Below, piece by piece: positions 7,570 to 16,369 of a DNA stretch of 27,372 nt. The notes below the pieces were generated by a model. That model ran no database searches and was not told the origin of the DNA. It was given only the letters and a program-made list of their open reading frames with translations. The position numbers and the translations under genes are program-made. Source of the stretch: Alphaproteobacteria bacterium (GTDB taxonomy: Bacteria > Pseudomonadota > Alphaproteobacteria > JAAXGF01); the NCBI GenBank assembly GCA_012267605.1, contig JAAXGF010000016.1, positions 1 to 27,372 of the forward strand. The letters run 5' to 3'. Numbering within the stretch: position 1 is the stretch's first letter; every line of letters starts with the position of its first letter.

Positions 7570-8643
7570 TCAAGATCCGACCGCGGATTTCGACCGTTTT
7601 TTAGGCGGTGTCTGGCTTCCAAAGCCTTCTGCTTCATCCCGCGCCGAACCACTATCATTAGCCATTGCGCCGTGGAGAAACCTGTCAAGTAACTTGCGGG
7701 CGCCGGCTTGCGGTGTCAGCGAGCCCTGCCGTACCCGGTTCTCGATTTCCGTTGTCATGCTACCGATTTCAGAATCGGTTTCGAACGCGTGGCTCAGTCC
7801 ATCGCGGATGTCGTGCCACATCCATGAACTCGCCTGGCCTGCCCGCTTATCGCCCAACTCATCCTCCAGGGCTTCGCGATAGGCTAGGACGGCCTGCCAA
7901 ATATCTGCAATTCCATCGCCGTTTAGCGCGGAGCAAGACAACACCCGAGGCTTCCACGCCGCGCTTTTGGGCCGGATCAATTCCAGGGCAGAGCGATAGT
8001 CCGCAGCCACGCGAATAGCATCCTCGGCCAGACCACCGTCCGCCTTATTGACGACGATAAGATCGGCAAGTTCGACAATACCCTTTTTGAGACCCTGCAG
8101 TTCATCGCCACCACCAGGGGCGAGCAAAAGGAGAAACATATCCACCATGTCCGCCACGGCGGTTTCCGACTGGCCGACACCGACGGTTTCAACCATGATC
8201 ACGTCGAACCCCGCCGCTTCGCAAACGATCATCGCTTCCCGTGTTCTGCGCGCCACGCCGCCCAATGTGTCGCCAGCAGGCGATGGGCGAATAAATGCGC
8301 GCTCGTCGCGGGCCAATTCCGTCATCCGCGTCTTGTCGGCGAGTAGCGATCCCCCGCTCAGGCGGCTGGAAGGGTCGACAGCCAGTACAGCAACCCGACG
8401 ACCGGTTTCGATTTGATGCAACCCGAAGGCCTGAATGAAAGTCGATTTGCCGACACCTGGCGCCCCAGAAATGCCGATGCGGACCGCCTGGCCGCTGCGA
8501 GGAAGCAAGCGTTCAATGAGCAACTCAGCATCTTTTCGATGATCGGCGCGCGTCGATTCAATTAAGGTAATAGCCCTCGCGACGGCCCCCGTATCGCCCG
8601 TCAAAACCCGTTTCTCTAAGGAAACTATACCGCCTTCGCTCAC
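7570..8643 (-). CDS. meaB: Methylmalonyl-CoA mutase-associated GTPase MeaB (ArgK/MMAA family)
   Basis: MeaB is the G-protein chaperone that gates cofactor loading and protects methylmalonyl-CoA mutase from inactivation (human orthologue MMAA). The protein shows Walker A GAPGVGKST at residues 60-68, VDPSSRLSGGSLLADKTRM, a switch region VGVGQSETAVADMVD, LLAPGGGDELQGLKKGI, and the guanine-specificity motif VNKADG. I start at GTG 8643, giving 357 residues and a 7-base gap to the mutase stop; the open frame continues to 8823, but that part lies inside the mutase gene and is not homologous. The C-terminus carries an extra basic, low-complexity tail of about 25 residues (QTPPKKRSKSAVGS). The position directly behind the mutase confirms the role. 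Confidence 0.93.
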   Translation of the reverse strand: MSEGGIVSLEKRVLTGDTGAVARAITLIESTRADHRKDAELLIERLLPRSGQAVRIGISGAPGVGKSTFIQAFGLHQIETGRRVAVLAVDPSSRLSGGSLLADKTRMTELARDERAFIRPSPAGDTLGGVARRTREAMIVCEAAGFDVIMVETVGVGQSETAVADMVDMFLLLLAPGGGDELQGLKKGIVELADLIVVNKADGGLAEDAIRVAADYRSALELIRPKSAAWKPRVLSCSALNGDGIADIWQAVLAYREALEDELGDKRAGQASSWMWHDIRDGLSHAFETDSEIGSMTTEIENRVRQGSLTPQAGARKLLDRFLHGAMANDSGSARDEAEGFGSQTPPKKRSKSAVGS

Positions 8644-8650
8644 AGCCGAC

Positions 8651-10789
8651 CTACGCGGCTTGTCGACGCTGAACCAGCAAACGGACGATATCGGACGCAG
8701 CGCGGGGAATGTTGGTCCCAGGACCGAAGATCGCGGCGACACCCAGGCGCCGCAGCTTTTCTTGATCCTTGGCCGGCACGATGCCACCGCAAATGACCAG
8801 AACATCTCCGGCACCTCGATCATGCAAAGCGGTCAAGAGCTCGGGAATAAGTGTTTTATGGGCGCCGACTTGGCTCGATACTCCCACTACATGAACATCG
8901 TTCTCAATGGCTTGGGCTGCCACTTCGTCGGGCGTCTGAAACAAAGGACCAAGATCGACGTCGAAACCAATGTCGGCAAACGCCGATGCAATCACCTTTG
9001 CGCCACGGTCGTGACCGTCTTGACCGAGCTTTACCACGAGCATGCGCGGCCGACGGCCTTCACTTGTGGCGAATTCAGCCACTTGTTGCTGAATCTTGGC
9101 AAACATTTCGTCCCCCGTGTAAGCAGCGCCGTAAACGCCTGAAATTGTCGACGAGGTCGCCTGGTGGCGACCGAACACGTTTTCCAGGGCTAACGAAATT
9201 TCGCCCACGGTAGCACGCGCTCGAGCGGCGGATACACCGAGGGCAAACAAATTCTCCCCGCCGCGGGCCCCTGCCTCCGTTAGTGCAGCAAGTGACCGCT
9301 CAACTGCATGGTTGTCGCGGCGTTCACGAATCTTCGCCAACCGCGCGATTTGCGCATCCCGTACCAAACGATTGTCGATATCACGAACTGTAATTTCCTC
9401 GTCGGATTCGGGTTGGTACTTGTTCACGCCAACGATAACGTCCTCGCCGCGGTCAACCCGCGCTTGGCGGCGCGCGGCACTTTTCTCGATGGCGCGTTTC
9501 GGAAATCCTTCCTCGATCGCCTTAGTCATACCTCCACGCGATTCAACGTTCTCGATAAGTTTCCACGCCGCTTGGGCGACGCTTTGAGTGAGGTGTTCAA
9601 CGAAGTAACTACCGGCGAGAGGATCAACCGTGCGACTGATCCCAGTTTCCTCGGATAGGATCAATTGAGTATTGCGCGCGACACGCGCTGCCTGATCGCT
9701 TGGCAGAGCCAACGCTTCATCGTAAGCGTTGGTATGGAGACTTTGCGTCCCGCCAAGAACTGCGGCCAATGCTTCGTAGGCGGTGCGTACCACGTTGTTG
9801 TACGGATCCTGTGCGGTCAACGAAACCCCCGAGGTCTGACAGTGTGTGCGCAACACCGAGGACATCGGATCCTTCGGCTGAAATTGTGCCATGGCGCGGG
9901 ACCATAGCAGGCGCGCCGCGCGCAACTTGGCGATTTCCATAAAAAAATCCATGCCGATGGCAAAGAAGAAAGATAATCGCGGCGCAAACGAATCGATGTC
10001 CAACCCACGATCCAAGGCAGCGCGAACGTATTCAAGACCGTCCGCCAAGGTGAACGCGAGTTCTTGAACCGCCGTGGCCCCAGCTTCTTGCATATGATAT
10101 CCGGAAATCGAGACTGAATTGAATCGCGGCATATTCTCTGCCGTAAAGGAGATGATGTCTGCGACGATTCGCATGCTTGGCGCGGGCGGATAAATGTAGG
10201 TGTTGCGAACCAAGAACTCCTTCAAGATATCGTTTTGAATGGTCCCCGACAGTTTTTCCGGGGGAACACCCTGCTCCTCCCCAGCGACGACGAAACTCGC
10301 GAGTACCGGTAGAACGGCGCCATTCATGGTCATCGACACGCTCATGCGGTCGAGCGGTATACCGTCGAAGAGAACTTTCATGTCTTCGACGGAATCGATG
10401 GCGACGCCTGCAAGGCCAACGTCACCCGCCACCCGCGGATGATCAGAGTCATACCCTCGGTGGGTCGCCAAATCGAACGCTACCGACAAACCCCTCTGGC
10501 CCGATGCTAGGGCGTGGCGGTAAAAAGCGTTGGAATCCTCGGCAGTCGAGAAACCCGCGTATTGGCGGATTGTCCACGGACGATTGGCATACATGGTCGC
10601 GCGCGGTCCGCGCAAATAGGGCGGCAAACCAGGCACCGTACCAAGATGTTCGATTTGTTCGAGATCTGCCTCGGTGTAAAGGGGTTTGATGGCGATTCCC
10701 TCGGCGGTTTGCGTCACCAGATTTTCCGGGGCGCCGCCATCAAGCTCTTTGCGCGCACGCGCAATCCATTGTGCAAATGTCGAACTCAT
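8651..10789 (-). CDS. scpA: Methylmalonyl-CoA mutase, single-chain catalytic subunit
   Basis: This B12-dependent enzyme interconverts (R)-methylmalonyl-CoA and succinyl-CoA, linking propionyl-CoA, odd-chain fat and branched amino-acid breakdown to the TCA cycle. The 712-residue protein has the CoA-binding TIM barrel (RGPRATMYANRPWTIRQYAG, SVSMTMNGAVLPVLA, ISGYHMQEAGAT, TQSLHTNAYDEA) and a C-terminal B12 domain with LGQDGHDRGAKV, where H593 is the base-off cobalt ligand, and VICGGIVP. In the middle part of the B12 signature, which is usually SSLAAGHKTL, this protein reads SSQVGAHKTL. The length fits the catalytic subunit or homodimeric type. The start ATG overlaps the prfB stop (ATGA), so translation is probably coupled to RF2; meaB follows after 7 bases. 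With cobT nearby the organism probably makes its own cobalamin. Confidence 0.96.
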   Translation of the reverse strand: MSSTFAQWIARARKELDGGAPENLVTQTAEGIAIKPLYTEADLEQIEHLGTVPGLPPYLRGPRATMYANRPWTIRQYAGFSTAEDSNAFYRHALASGQRGLSVAFDLATHRGYDSDHPRVAGDVGLAGVAIDSVEDMKVLFDGIPLDRMSVSMTMNGAVLPVLASFVVAGEEQGVPPEKLSGTIQNDILKEFLVRNTYIYPPAPSMRIVADIISFTAENMPRFNSVSISGYHMQEAGATAVQELAFTLADGLEYVRAALDRGLDIDSFAPRLSFFFAIGMDFFMEIAKLRAARLLWSRAMAQFQPKDPMSSVLRTHCQTSGVSLTAQDPYNNVVRTAYEALAAVLGGTQSLHTNAYDEALALPSDQAARVARNTQLILSEETGISRTVDPLAGSYFVEHLTQSVAQAAWKLIENVESRGGMTKAIEEGFPKRAIEKSAARRQARVDRGEDVIVGVNKYQPESDEEITVRDIDNRLVRDAQIARLAKIRERRDNHAVERSLAALTEAGARGGENLFALGVSAARARATVGEISLALENVFGRHQATSSTISGVYGAAYTGDEMFAKIQQQVAEFATSEGRRPRMLVVKLGQDGHDRGAKVIASAFADIGFDVDLGPLFQTPDEVAAQAIENDVHVVGVSSQVGAHKTLIPELLTALHDRGAGDVLVICGGIVPAKDQEKLRRLGVAAIFGPGTNIPRAASDIVRLLVQRRQAA

Positions 10790-11941
10790 AATTCTTGAGA
10801 ACCTTTCGCCACCCCCGAATCGGCCTCGTCGTTCCCCGCATCCCCTCCGACCCTTTGCGCCAAGGCGGCGGTCATGAATTCGTTGAGATCACCGTCGAGT
10901 ACCGCCGCAGTGTTGCTCGTTTCGACACCTGTACGCAAATCTTTGACCATCTGATACGGTTGGAGAACGTAAGATCGAATCTGGTGCCCCCAACCAATTT
11001 CCGACTTTCCAGCGTTGATCGCCTGCGCCTCTCGTTCCCGTTTACGCAATTCAAGCTCGTATAGGCGGGACCGTAACATGGCCATCGATTCCGCGCGGTT
11101 CCGGTGCTGCGACCGATTGGACTGACATTGTACGACGATACCAGTCGGTACGTGGGTAATGCGTACTGCACTATCAGTCTTATTGACATGCTGACCGCCC
11201 GCGCCCGACGATCGATAGGTGTCGACGCGAAGATCCTTATCGTTGATTTCGATGTCTATCGTTTCGTCGATTACGGGATAGACCCAAACGCTGGCGAAAC
11301 TTGTATGGCGCCGGGAACCCGCGTCAAACGGAGAAATTCGCACCAAGCGATGCACTCCGCTTTCGGTCTTGCACCAACCATAGGCGTACGACCCGCTGAG
11401 TCGCAAAGTGACCGATTTTAACCCCGCTTCTTCGCCAGGGCTTTCCTCAGTCCAACCCACGCCATATCCTTCGCGCTCGGCCCAACGTACGTACATGCGC
11501 GATAGCATTTGTGCCCAGTCTTGGCTCTCGGTACCACCCGCGCCAGCGTGGATTTCGAGATAACAGTCATTGCTGTCGGCCTCGCCGGAGAGAAGACTCT
11601 CGAACCGTAGACGGCTAGCCTTCTGAGCAAGAATCCGCAAAGCGTCCAGAGACTCGCGGACCACCTCGTCGTCGCCCTCCACCTCGCCCAATTCGGCCAA
11701 TGCGACATGGTCAGCGAGATCGCGCTCAAGGTTGCGTAGAGTCGAAAGTGCTTCCTCGAGCCTCGCGCTTTCCCGCATTACAGCTTGGGCCTGCTGAGGG
11801 TCGTCCCAAAACGCCGGCTCCTCGGCGCGCGCGGTTAACGAATCGAGGCGACCAACGGCGCGATCCCAGTCAAAGATGCCTCCTCAGCAGAGTCATCGAC
11901 TGCTCAATATCTTCCGCTAACGCTTCAACCTCAGCACGCAT
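10786..11941 (-). CDS. prfB: Peptide chain release factor 2, with programmed +1 frameshift
   Basis: RF2 recognises UGA and UAA and triggers peptide release. Translation starts at ATG 11941 behind GAGGA, reads 23 codons (MRAEVEALAEDIEQSMTLLR, RHL) and meets an in-frame TGA at 11872-11870. A +1 shift at CTT-TGA-C continues as LDWDRAVGRLDSLTARAEEP and gives about 384 residues ending at TGA 10788-10786. Conserved parts are ESGVHRLVRISPFD, the peptide-release motif GAGGQHVNKTDSAVR and CQSNRSQHRNR. The domain-2 anticodon tripeptide lies in the region just before GVHRLVR. The C-terminus has an unusual extension of about 20 residues (GGDAGNDEADSGVAKGSQEL). The gene runs directly into the mutase gene by a 4-base overlap. 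The frameshift is a normal autoregulatory device here, not a lesion. Confidence 0.96.
11869..11884 (-). promoter_or_regulatory. prfB programmed frameshift signal
   Basis: The minus strand reads AGGAGG CAT CTT TGA C. This is the classic arrangement: an internal Shine-Dalgarno-like AGGAGG three bases before the slippery CTT, followed by the poorly terminating UGA-C. When RF2 is scarce, ribosomes pause at UGA and slip +1 to read GAC, so RF2 controls its own synthesis. The E. coli element is AGGGGG TAT CTT TGA C; here the SD-like part is even closer to the consensus. Confidence 0.95.
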
Positions 11942-11981
11942 CGGTTCCTCGCAAATAATTCTTGCGCTATCGCGACGGGAT

Positions 11982-12012
11982 TTTATACGCCCTAGTTGCC
12001 GAGGAAAAGCAA
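11982..12012 (-). promoter_or_regulatory. Candidate promoter of prfB
   Basis: TATAAA (11987-11982) on the minus strand lies in the 83-base gap between the mrcA stop and the prfB start. A TTGCTT at 12012-12007 is 19 bases upstream and a better TTGACT at 12017-12012 is 24 bases upstream. The spacing is not ideal, so only the -10 element is convincing. Confidence 0.35.
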
Positions 12013-12024
12013 GTCAATCCGACG

Positions 12025-14406
12025 TTAGTAGAGGTCGGCCGGTCCGGTTGCAGCGACCGGCGTTGTGCGGTGCGGAACAGTGCCTGGGCGAAAAGCTTCG
12101 ACGATGACTCGCTCGGTAACGTCGCTCGGCAATAAACCCGAATCCGCGTCGATGCGAACATTCTCGATTCCCTCCGGTACACGGAATGGAATTGCCGGCG
12201 TATCAGCCAACGCAAGCCGCATAAATTCCTTGAAGATGGGAACGGCGACCTTCGATCCGCTCTCCTTCCGTCCCAAAGTACGCGGTTGATCAAAGCCAAC
12301 GAAAACGCCTACAGCAATATCGGGCGAAAAACCGATAAACCACGTATCAATGAAATCGTTTGTGGTGCCGGTCTTACCGCCGAGCGGCTTACCCAGCTCG
12401 CGAATTTTGACCCCAGTACCTCGTTTAACGACGCCGGAAAGCATGGTCACCATTTGATAGGCCGTGGCTGAACTAAGAATTTGCTCACGCTCGTCATCGA
12501 CAACCGGCGGCCGCATATCGAGCCAGCCGGAAGCGCGGCACCCATCGCATGCCCGTTCATCACGCCGATAGATAGTTTGTCCATGACGATCCTGAATGCG
12601 CTCAATCAATGTCGGTTCAATCCGTTTGCCACCGTTTACGATCATGGCGTATGCGGCGGTCAGACGCATCAACGTGGTTTCGCCAGCACCCAGTGCCATT
12701 GACAATTGTCTTGGTAGCTGATCGACCACGCCCAAGTCCTCTGCGTAGGCGGCGACCTGATCCATCCCCACCGCCCGTGCCAAACGCACGGTCATCAAAT
12801 TCCGTGATTTCTCGATTCCCAGACGCAAGGTGGAGGGGCCATAAAATTGCGTTGTGTAGTTGGCAGGCTTCCACTTCGGCAAACCTGGTCCCTGATCGAT
12901 AACAATTGGCGCGTCGTCGATCAGGCTCGCTGGCGTAAATCCGTTGTCAAGCGCGGCGAGGTAAACCAGGGGCTTGAAAGCCGAGCCCGGCTGACGCCAC
13001 GCCTGGGTTGCACGGTTGAATTGGCTTTGCTCAAATCCGATCCCGCCGACCATCGCCAAAACCCGGCCAGTATGCGGGTTAAGAGCAACCAGTGCGCCGC
13101 CAACATCGGGCACCTGGCGCAGTCCGAATGGAGGATCAGCGGAATTCGTGCCTTCGTCGATGGGCAAGGGTTCGACAATGACCACGTCGCCGACAGCCAA
13201 CACATCGGAACATTTTTTGACCGTCGCCCCCAACCGTTGACGGGGGCGCCATGCACGTGCCCATGCGAGTTCGGCCAAAGCAACCACACCTTTGCCGCCA
13301 TCGGCGAGAGACAGACGGACCAAATCGTCGCGTACCTCCGTGACCAAAGCCAACTTCCAGGTAGGCAATTTGCTCGGTATCATCGATTCCGTGAGGTGGC
13401 TTTGCCAATCGCCCTCAAAACTCGCCAGATTGGCGAGGGCCCCACGCCAGCCATGGCGTCGGTCGTAGGCGATCAATCCGTCGATCAAACTGCGCTCGGC
13501 GATGGCTTGCAGTTTTGAATCGAGCGTCGTACGGATCGATAAACCTCCGCCGTAAAGTCCGTCCTCACCGAAATCGTTCAAAATTTTCCGACGGACTTCC
13601 TCGGTAAAATAATTGGCGTTCACGAATTCAGTCACACCTCGCCTTCGGACGATGAGCGGATCGACCTTCGCCGCCGCCGCGATTTTCGGGTCTACGAAAC
13701 CGTTTTCGACCATGCGGTCGATCACCCAATCCCTGCGTGCCTTGGCGGCATCATAATTTCTCAACGGATGGTAGTTGTTCGGTGCCTTTGGCAACGCCGC
13801 CAAATATGCCATTTGCGCGAGCGTCAAGTTGTCGAGCGAATCATCGAAATAATTTAGCGCTGCGGAAGCCACACCGTATGAACCAAAACCGAGGTAAATC
13901 TCGTTGAGATAAAGCTCTAAAATTCGATCCTTCGACAAGACTCGTTCCATGCGTAACGCGAGAATAGCTTCCTTGGCCTTTCGCTCGACCGAGACTTCAC
14001 TACTCAGCAAAAAGTTTTTTGCTACTTGCTGTGTAATCGTAGAACCACCCTGTGGCCGTCGATTGCTTCCGCGGTTCATCACATTTCGAGCAACCGCGCG
14101 AAGCACGCTAAGTACGTCGACGCCAGGATGTTGGTAGAAATTCTTGTCCTCGGCCGCCAAGAAAGCCTGTTTTAGCCGAGTGGGCATGGCGGACACAGGT
14201 ATGAAAATGCGATTCTCAACGGCGAATTCGGCCAAAAGGCGGCCATCCCCGGCATGCATCCTAGTCACCACGGGTGGCTCGTAATCGGCAAGTTGCTGAT
14301 AATCAGGCAGTCCACGACCAAAGAAATAAAAGCCGTACAGGATGCCCCCGCCCGCCAAAACACCAACAACCAAAATAAAGGCCAAGAGAAAAACAAATAC
14401 TTTCAT
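12025..14406 (-). CDS. mrcA: Penicillin-binding protein 1A (bifunctional glycosyltransferase/transpeptidase)
   Basis: This 793-residue class A PBP polymerises and cross-links peptidoglycan from the inner membrane. It has one N-terminal transmembrane helix (about 3-30), a GT51 glycosyltransferase domain with catalytic E86 in AAEDKNFYQHPG and QGGSTITQQVAKN (about 119-131), KAKEAILALRMERVLSKDRILELYLNEIYLG in two adjoining motifs, an OB-like PBP1A insert (about 300-430), and the transpeptidase domain with nucleophile S475 in QPGSAFKPL, the KSRN motif and GGKTGTT. The length is typical for alphaproteobacterial PBP1A. The amidase gene lies 119 bases upstream and prfB follows after 83 bases, an order I know from several alphaproteobacteria. 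The ribosome binding site is weak. The ATG is well placed directly before the membrane helix. Confidence 0.96.
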   Translation of the reverse strand: MKVFVFLLAFILVVGVLAGGGILYGFYFFGRGLPDYQQLADYEPPVVTRMHAGDGRLLAEFAVENRIFIPVSAMPTRLKQAFLAAEDKNFYQHPGVDVLSVLRAVARNVMNRGSNRRPQGGSTITQQVAKNFLLSSEVSVERKAKEAILALRMERVLSKDRILELYLNEIYLGFGSYGVASAALNYFDDSLDNLTLAQMAYLAALPKAPNNYHPLRNYDAAKARRDWVIDRMVENGFVDPKIAAAAKVDPLIVRRRGVTEFVNANYFTEEVRRKILNDFGEDGLYGGGLSIRTTLDSKLQAIAERSLIDGLIAYDRRHGWRGALANLASFEGDWQSHLTESMIPSKLPTWKLALVTEVRDDLVRLSLADGGKGVVALAELAWARAWRPRQRLGATVKKCSDVLAVGDVVIVEPLPIDEGTNSADPPFGLRQVPDVGGALVALNPHTGRVLAMVGGIGFEQSQFNRATQAWRQPGSAFKPLVYLAALDNGFTPASLIDDAPIVIDQGPGLPKWKPANYTTQFYGPSTLRLGIEKSRNLMTVRLARAVGMDQVAAYAEDLGVVDQLPRQLSMALGAGETTLMRLTAAYAMIVNGGKRIEPTLIERIQDRHGQTIYRRDERACDGCRASGWLDMRPPVVDDEREQILSSATAYQMVTMLSGVVKRGTGVKIRELGKPLGGKTGTTNDFIDTWFIGFSPDIAVGVFVGFDQPRTLGRKESGSKVAVPIFKEFMRLALADTPAIPFRVPEGIENVRIDADSGLLPSDVTERVIVEAFRPGTVPHRTTPVAATGPADLY

Positions 14407-14525
14407 ATAGTCAGCCCACTACTCGCGCCCTACAGAAAACTAGCGTATAGCAATTGGTTCGAATTTTCGACTGGAGCCAATCCGAGCCCGCGTGATCATA
14501 ACGTCGAAATGTGGCGTGTTAATGG

Positions 14526-15737
14526 TCAAGTCCGCCCCATACTCGGCAAATGTGTGAAGTATGCCTCGACCGCCCGCACGATCGCACTCATCAATTCCCT
14601 ACGGTACGCTGGATCCCGGAGCCGGCTCTCGTCGTCGCGATTGGAAAGGTAGCCCATTTCGATCAGTACCGAAGGAACGTCCGGTGACTTTAAGACCTTG
14701 AAACCGGCAAACCGATGGGATTTTCGCAACATTCTGGTGCGTTTCTTTAGCTCGGGAATGAGGAATTCATTGGCGAACTCACGCGAAAAATTGGTCGTCT
14801 CCCGCTGCGTCAGATCGATCAAGATATTTGCCACATCTTCATCGTAATCCGCTGCGGTTAGATCAACGCCAGCGATGATATCCGCCTTGTTTTCCTTGGC
14901 AGCTAATTTCGCGGTCTCCCGATCCGAAGCCTTTTCCGATAACGTATACACTGTGGCACCCGATACATTCCTATTTCCGATCGCGTCGGCATGAAGCGAA
15001 ATGAATAGATCAGCACCAGCGGAGCGCGCGAGTTCGACTCGATTTCCCAAGCTGCGGAAAATGTCTCGCCGCCGCGTCATAACGACTTCATAACTACCGG
15101 TTGCCTTAAGTTGGCGTTCAAGCTCGAGAGCCGCCGACAAGACGATATGCTTTTCATAGTCGCCGCCGACACTTACAGCACCGGGATCCACACCGCCATG
15201 CCCGGCATCGATGACCACCACGCGTTTGCTGCCCTTTGGACGGACAAGCTTCGGTTTCGGCGCTTGACCCCGTCGTTTAGATAGGATTGAGCGCGGTGGT
15301 ACGGTTGGACGGAATGACGCCACGGACACTTCGGCCACATCGATAACCAGGCGGTAGCCAAAATCCGCACTCGGAAGAAGCGTAAAGGCTCTTTCCACCT
15401 TCGCCGGAGCCACGAGATCGAGTACAACGCGAAACGTACCAGGTTTGAAAAGCCCGAAACGAAATTTCTGCACGATTCCCGCCCCCGAGGCCAGCGCGCC
15501 ACTGGGAACCCGCCAATTTACCTCGGGCAAATCAATCACCAAACGGTACGGGTTCGGCAACGTAAATGTCTTAAACTCGACGCCTTCGGTTAAGTCGAGT
15601 ACGAATCGCGTGGCCTCAGGGTGTACCCCCATGCGAACTCCGGTCACCGTGGGACGCGCCACCGCAACAGCGGGTATCGCAAGAATCAGTATCGCTACAA
15701 CCGAACGGCTCAGGAGCTGTCTTAACTCGGCGGGCAT
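14526..15737 (-). CDS. amiC: Periplasmic N-acetylmuramoyl-L-alanine amidase (AMIN + Amidase_3, AmiC type)
   Basis: This amidase cleaves the bond between muramic acid and the stem peptide, mainly for daughter-cell separation. The 403-residue protein has an export signal (hydrophobic SVVAILILAIPAVAVA, cleavage after ARP region about residue 28), an AMIN domain at about 30-145 that usually targets peptidoglycan at the septum, a basic linker, and a Zn-dependent Amidase_3 domain at about 168-400. Expected ligand and catalytic motifs are present: VVVIDAGHGGVDPGA (His), DYEKHIVLS (Glu), ISLHADA (His) and LIEMGYLSN (catalytic Glu). The start ATG follows a GAGG about 12 bases upstream. It is divergent from rne and precedes mrcA. 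The symbol follows domain architecture; activity is inferred. Confidence 0.93.
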   Translation of the reverse strand: MPAELRQLLSRSVVAILILAIPAVAVARPTVTGVRMGVHPEATRFVLDLTEGVEFKTFTLPNPYRLVIDLPEVNWRVPSGALASGAGIVQKFRFGLFKPGTFRVVLDLVAPAKVERAFTLLPSADFGYRLVIDVAEVSVASFRPTVPPRSILSKRRGQAPKPKLVRPKGSKRVVVIDAGHGGVDPGAVSVGGDYEKHIVLSAALELERQLKATGSYEVVMTRRRDIFRSLGNRVELARSAGADLFISLHADAIGNRNVSGATVYTLSEKASDRETAKLAAKENKADIIAGVDLTAADYDEDVANILIDLTQRETTNFSREFANEFLIPELKKRTRMLRKSHRFAGFKVLKSPDVPSVLIEMGYLSNRDDESRLRDPAYRRELMSAIVRAVEAYFTHLPSMGRT

Positions 15738-15976
15738 GGGCTAAACGTACCTCTTTGCCAATTCCTGGCCGAAACTTGCGCACTCTCGCCGACGCCCGCA
15801 AAAAACGGCACCCTCCATTTCACCACACACCTCAATCCGCATCCGACAGAGTTAGTCAGCATAGGTCTCCTTAGGCAAGGGACAACACCTTCAAAGCACG
15901 AAATCCCGGTCAGTAGCGGTCATTTCGTAAGGTCGGAGCTCGGCACCTAACGTATAGAAAAACATGTTAAAATTCA

Positions 15977-16006
15977 TTGTCGCTAGTGTTAACCCCGATG
16001 TATGAT
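15977..16006 (+). promoter_or_regulatory. Candidate sigma70-type promoter of rne
   Basis: TTGTCG (15977-15982) and TATGAT (16001-16006) are 18 bases apart on the plus strand. Transcription would start near 16013, giving a 5' untranslated leader of about 357 bases before the rne ATG. That is close to the length of the autoregulatory rne leader known from E. coli (361 nt), which supports the call. Confidence 0.6.
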
Positions 16007-16012
16007 CAAGTG

Positions 16013-16369
16013 GTGATTTTCCACGTAACGTAATCGGTGGCCGAAATCTTGTTCGCTGATGGCGTGCTGAGGTGGTGGGCAAGCGTGTTTGGAATACGAT
16101 GTCGCGGGATGTGAGCGCTTGGCCACTGGAGTAAATCCTAGTGGCCCGATTGAACGTGGTGGGGAATAGAGGTTTCAGCGAAGTGGCGCCGCGTCTGACT
16201 GTCGCGGCAGCGGTAGTTTGGTGCTCCCCAGTTGCCCAGTGCGGCTATCTCGGTGATGGTCATCGAGCGTAAGGGTTAGAGCAGCGCTGCTGCGAGCTTC
16301 GCCAACACGGCGTCGTTATTCGCGAAGGTCACCCGTGACCTCGCGTGTCGCCGCGGAGAACAGGATTTT
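16013..16369 (+). promoter_or_regulatory. Structured 5' leader of rne, probable autoregulatory region
   Basis: The leader contains several good hairpins. At 16121-16146 GGCCACT pairs with AGTGGCC, extended by GGA/TCC with one bulge around GTAAA. At 16188-16208 GCCGCG pairs with CGCGGC. At 16280-16291 AGCAGCGCTGCT is self-complementary. At 16321-16345 CGCG-AGGTCAC pairs with GTGACCT-CGCG with one bulged A. E. coli rne mRNA is known to be cut by RNase E through leader hairpins; no sequence homology to that leader is claimed. A similar feedback role here is an inference from position, length and structure. Confidence 0.5.
16321..16345 (+). promoter_or_regulatory. Hairpin directly upstream of the rne ribosome binding site
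   Basis: Arms CGCGAAGGTCAC and GTGACCTCGCG pair over 11 bp with one bulged A and a very tight loop. The hairpin ends 24 bases before the ATG, just ahead of GGAGAACAGG, which is the probable ribosome binding site, so it could affect access of ribosomes to rne mRNA. Confidence 0.45.

Larger units (their letters stand above)
15738..16369. other. Long divergent intergenic region: amidase upstream region and rne leader
   Basis: 632 bases separate amiC (-) from rne (+). No plausible protein gene is present. It holds a promoter for rne with a leader of about 357 bases, and presumably a minus-strand promoter for the amidase-PBP1A unit, which I could not place with confidence. An AT-rich stretch near 15950-15980 is the likeliest place for it. 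Confidence 0.6.

Noticed and set aside
8644..8823. Longer start for MeaB at 8823
   Set aside because: The extension overlaps the B12 domain of the mutase in another frame and lacks MeaB homology.
11869..11941. prfB frame break as a pseudogene lesion
   Set aside because: The AGGAGG, CTT, TGA-C arrangement is the standard programmed frameshift of RF2 genes.
10790..12024. Cobalamin riboswitch controlling the mutase
   Set aside because: The mutase is directly coupled to prfB and there is no leader region of suitable size or sequence upstream of it.
15891..16082. Minus-strand 63-codon frame in the rne leader region
   Set aside because: No ribosome binding site, no recognisable sequence, and it covers the likely rne promoter.
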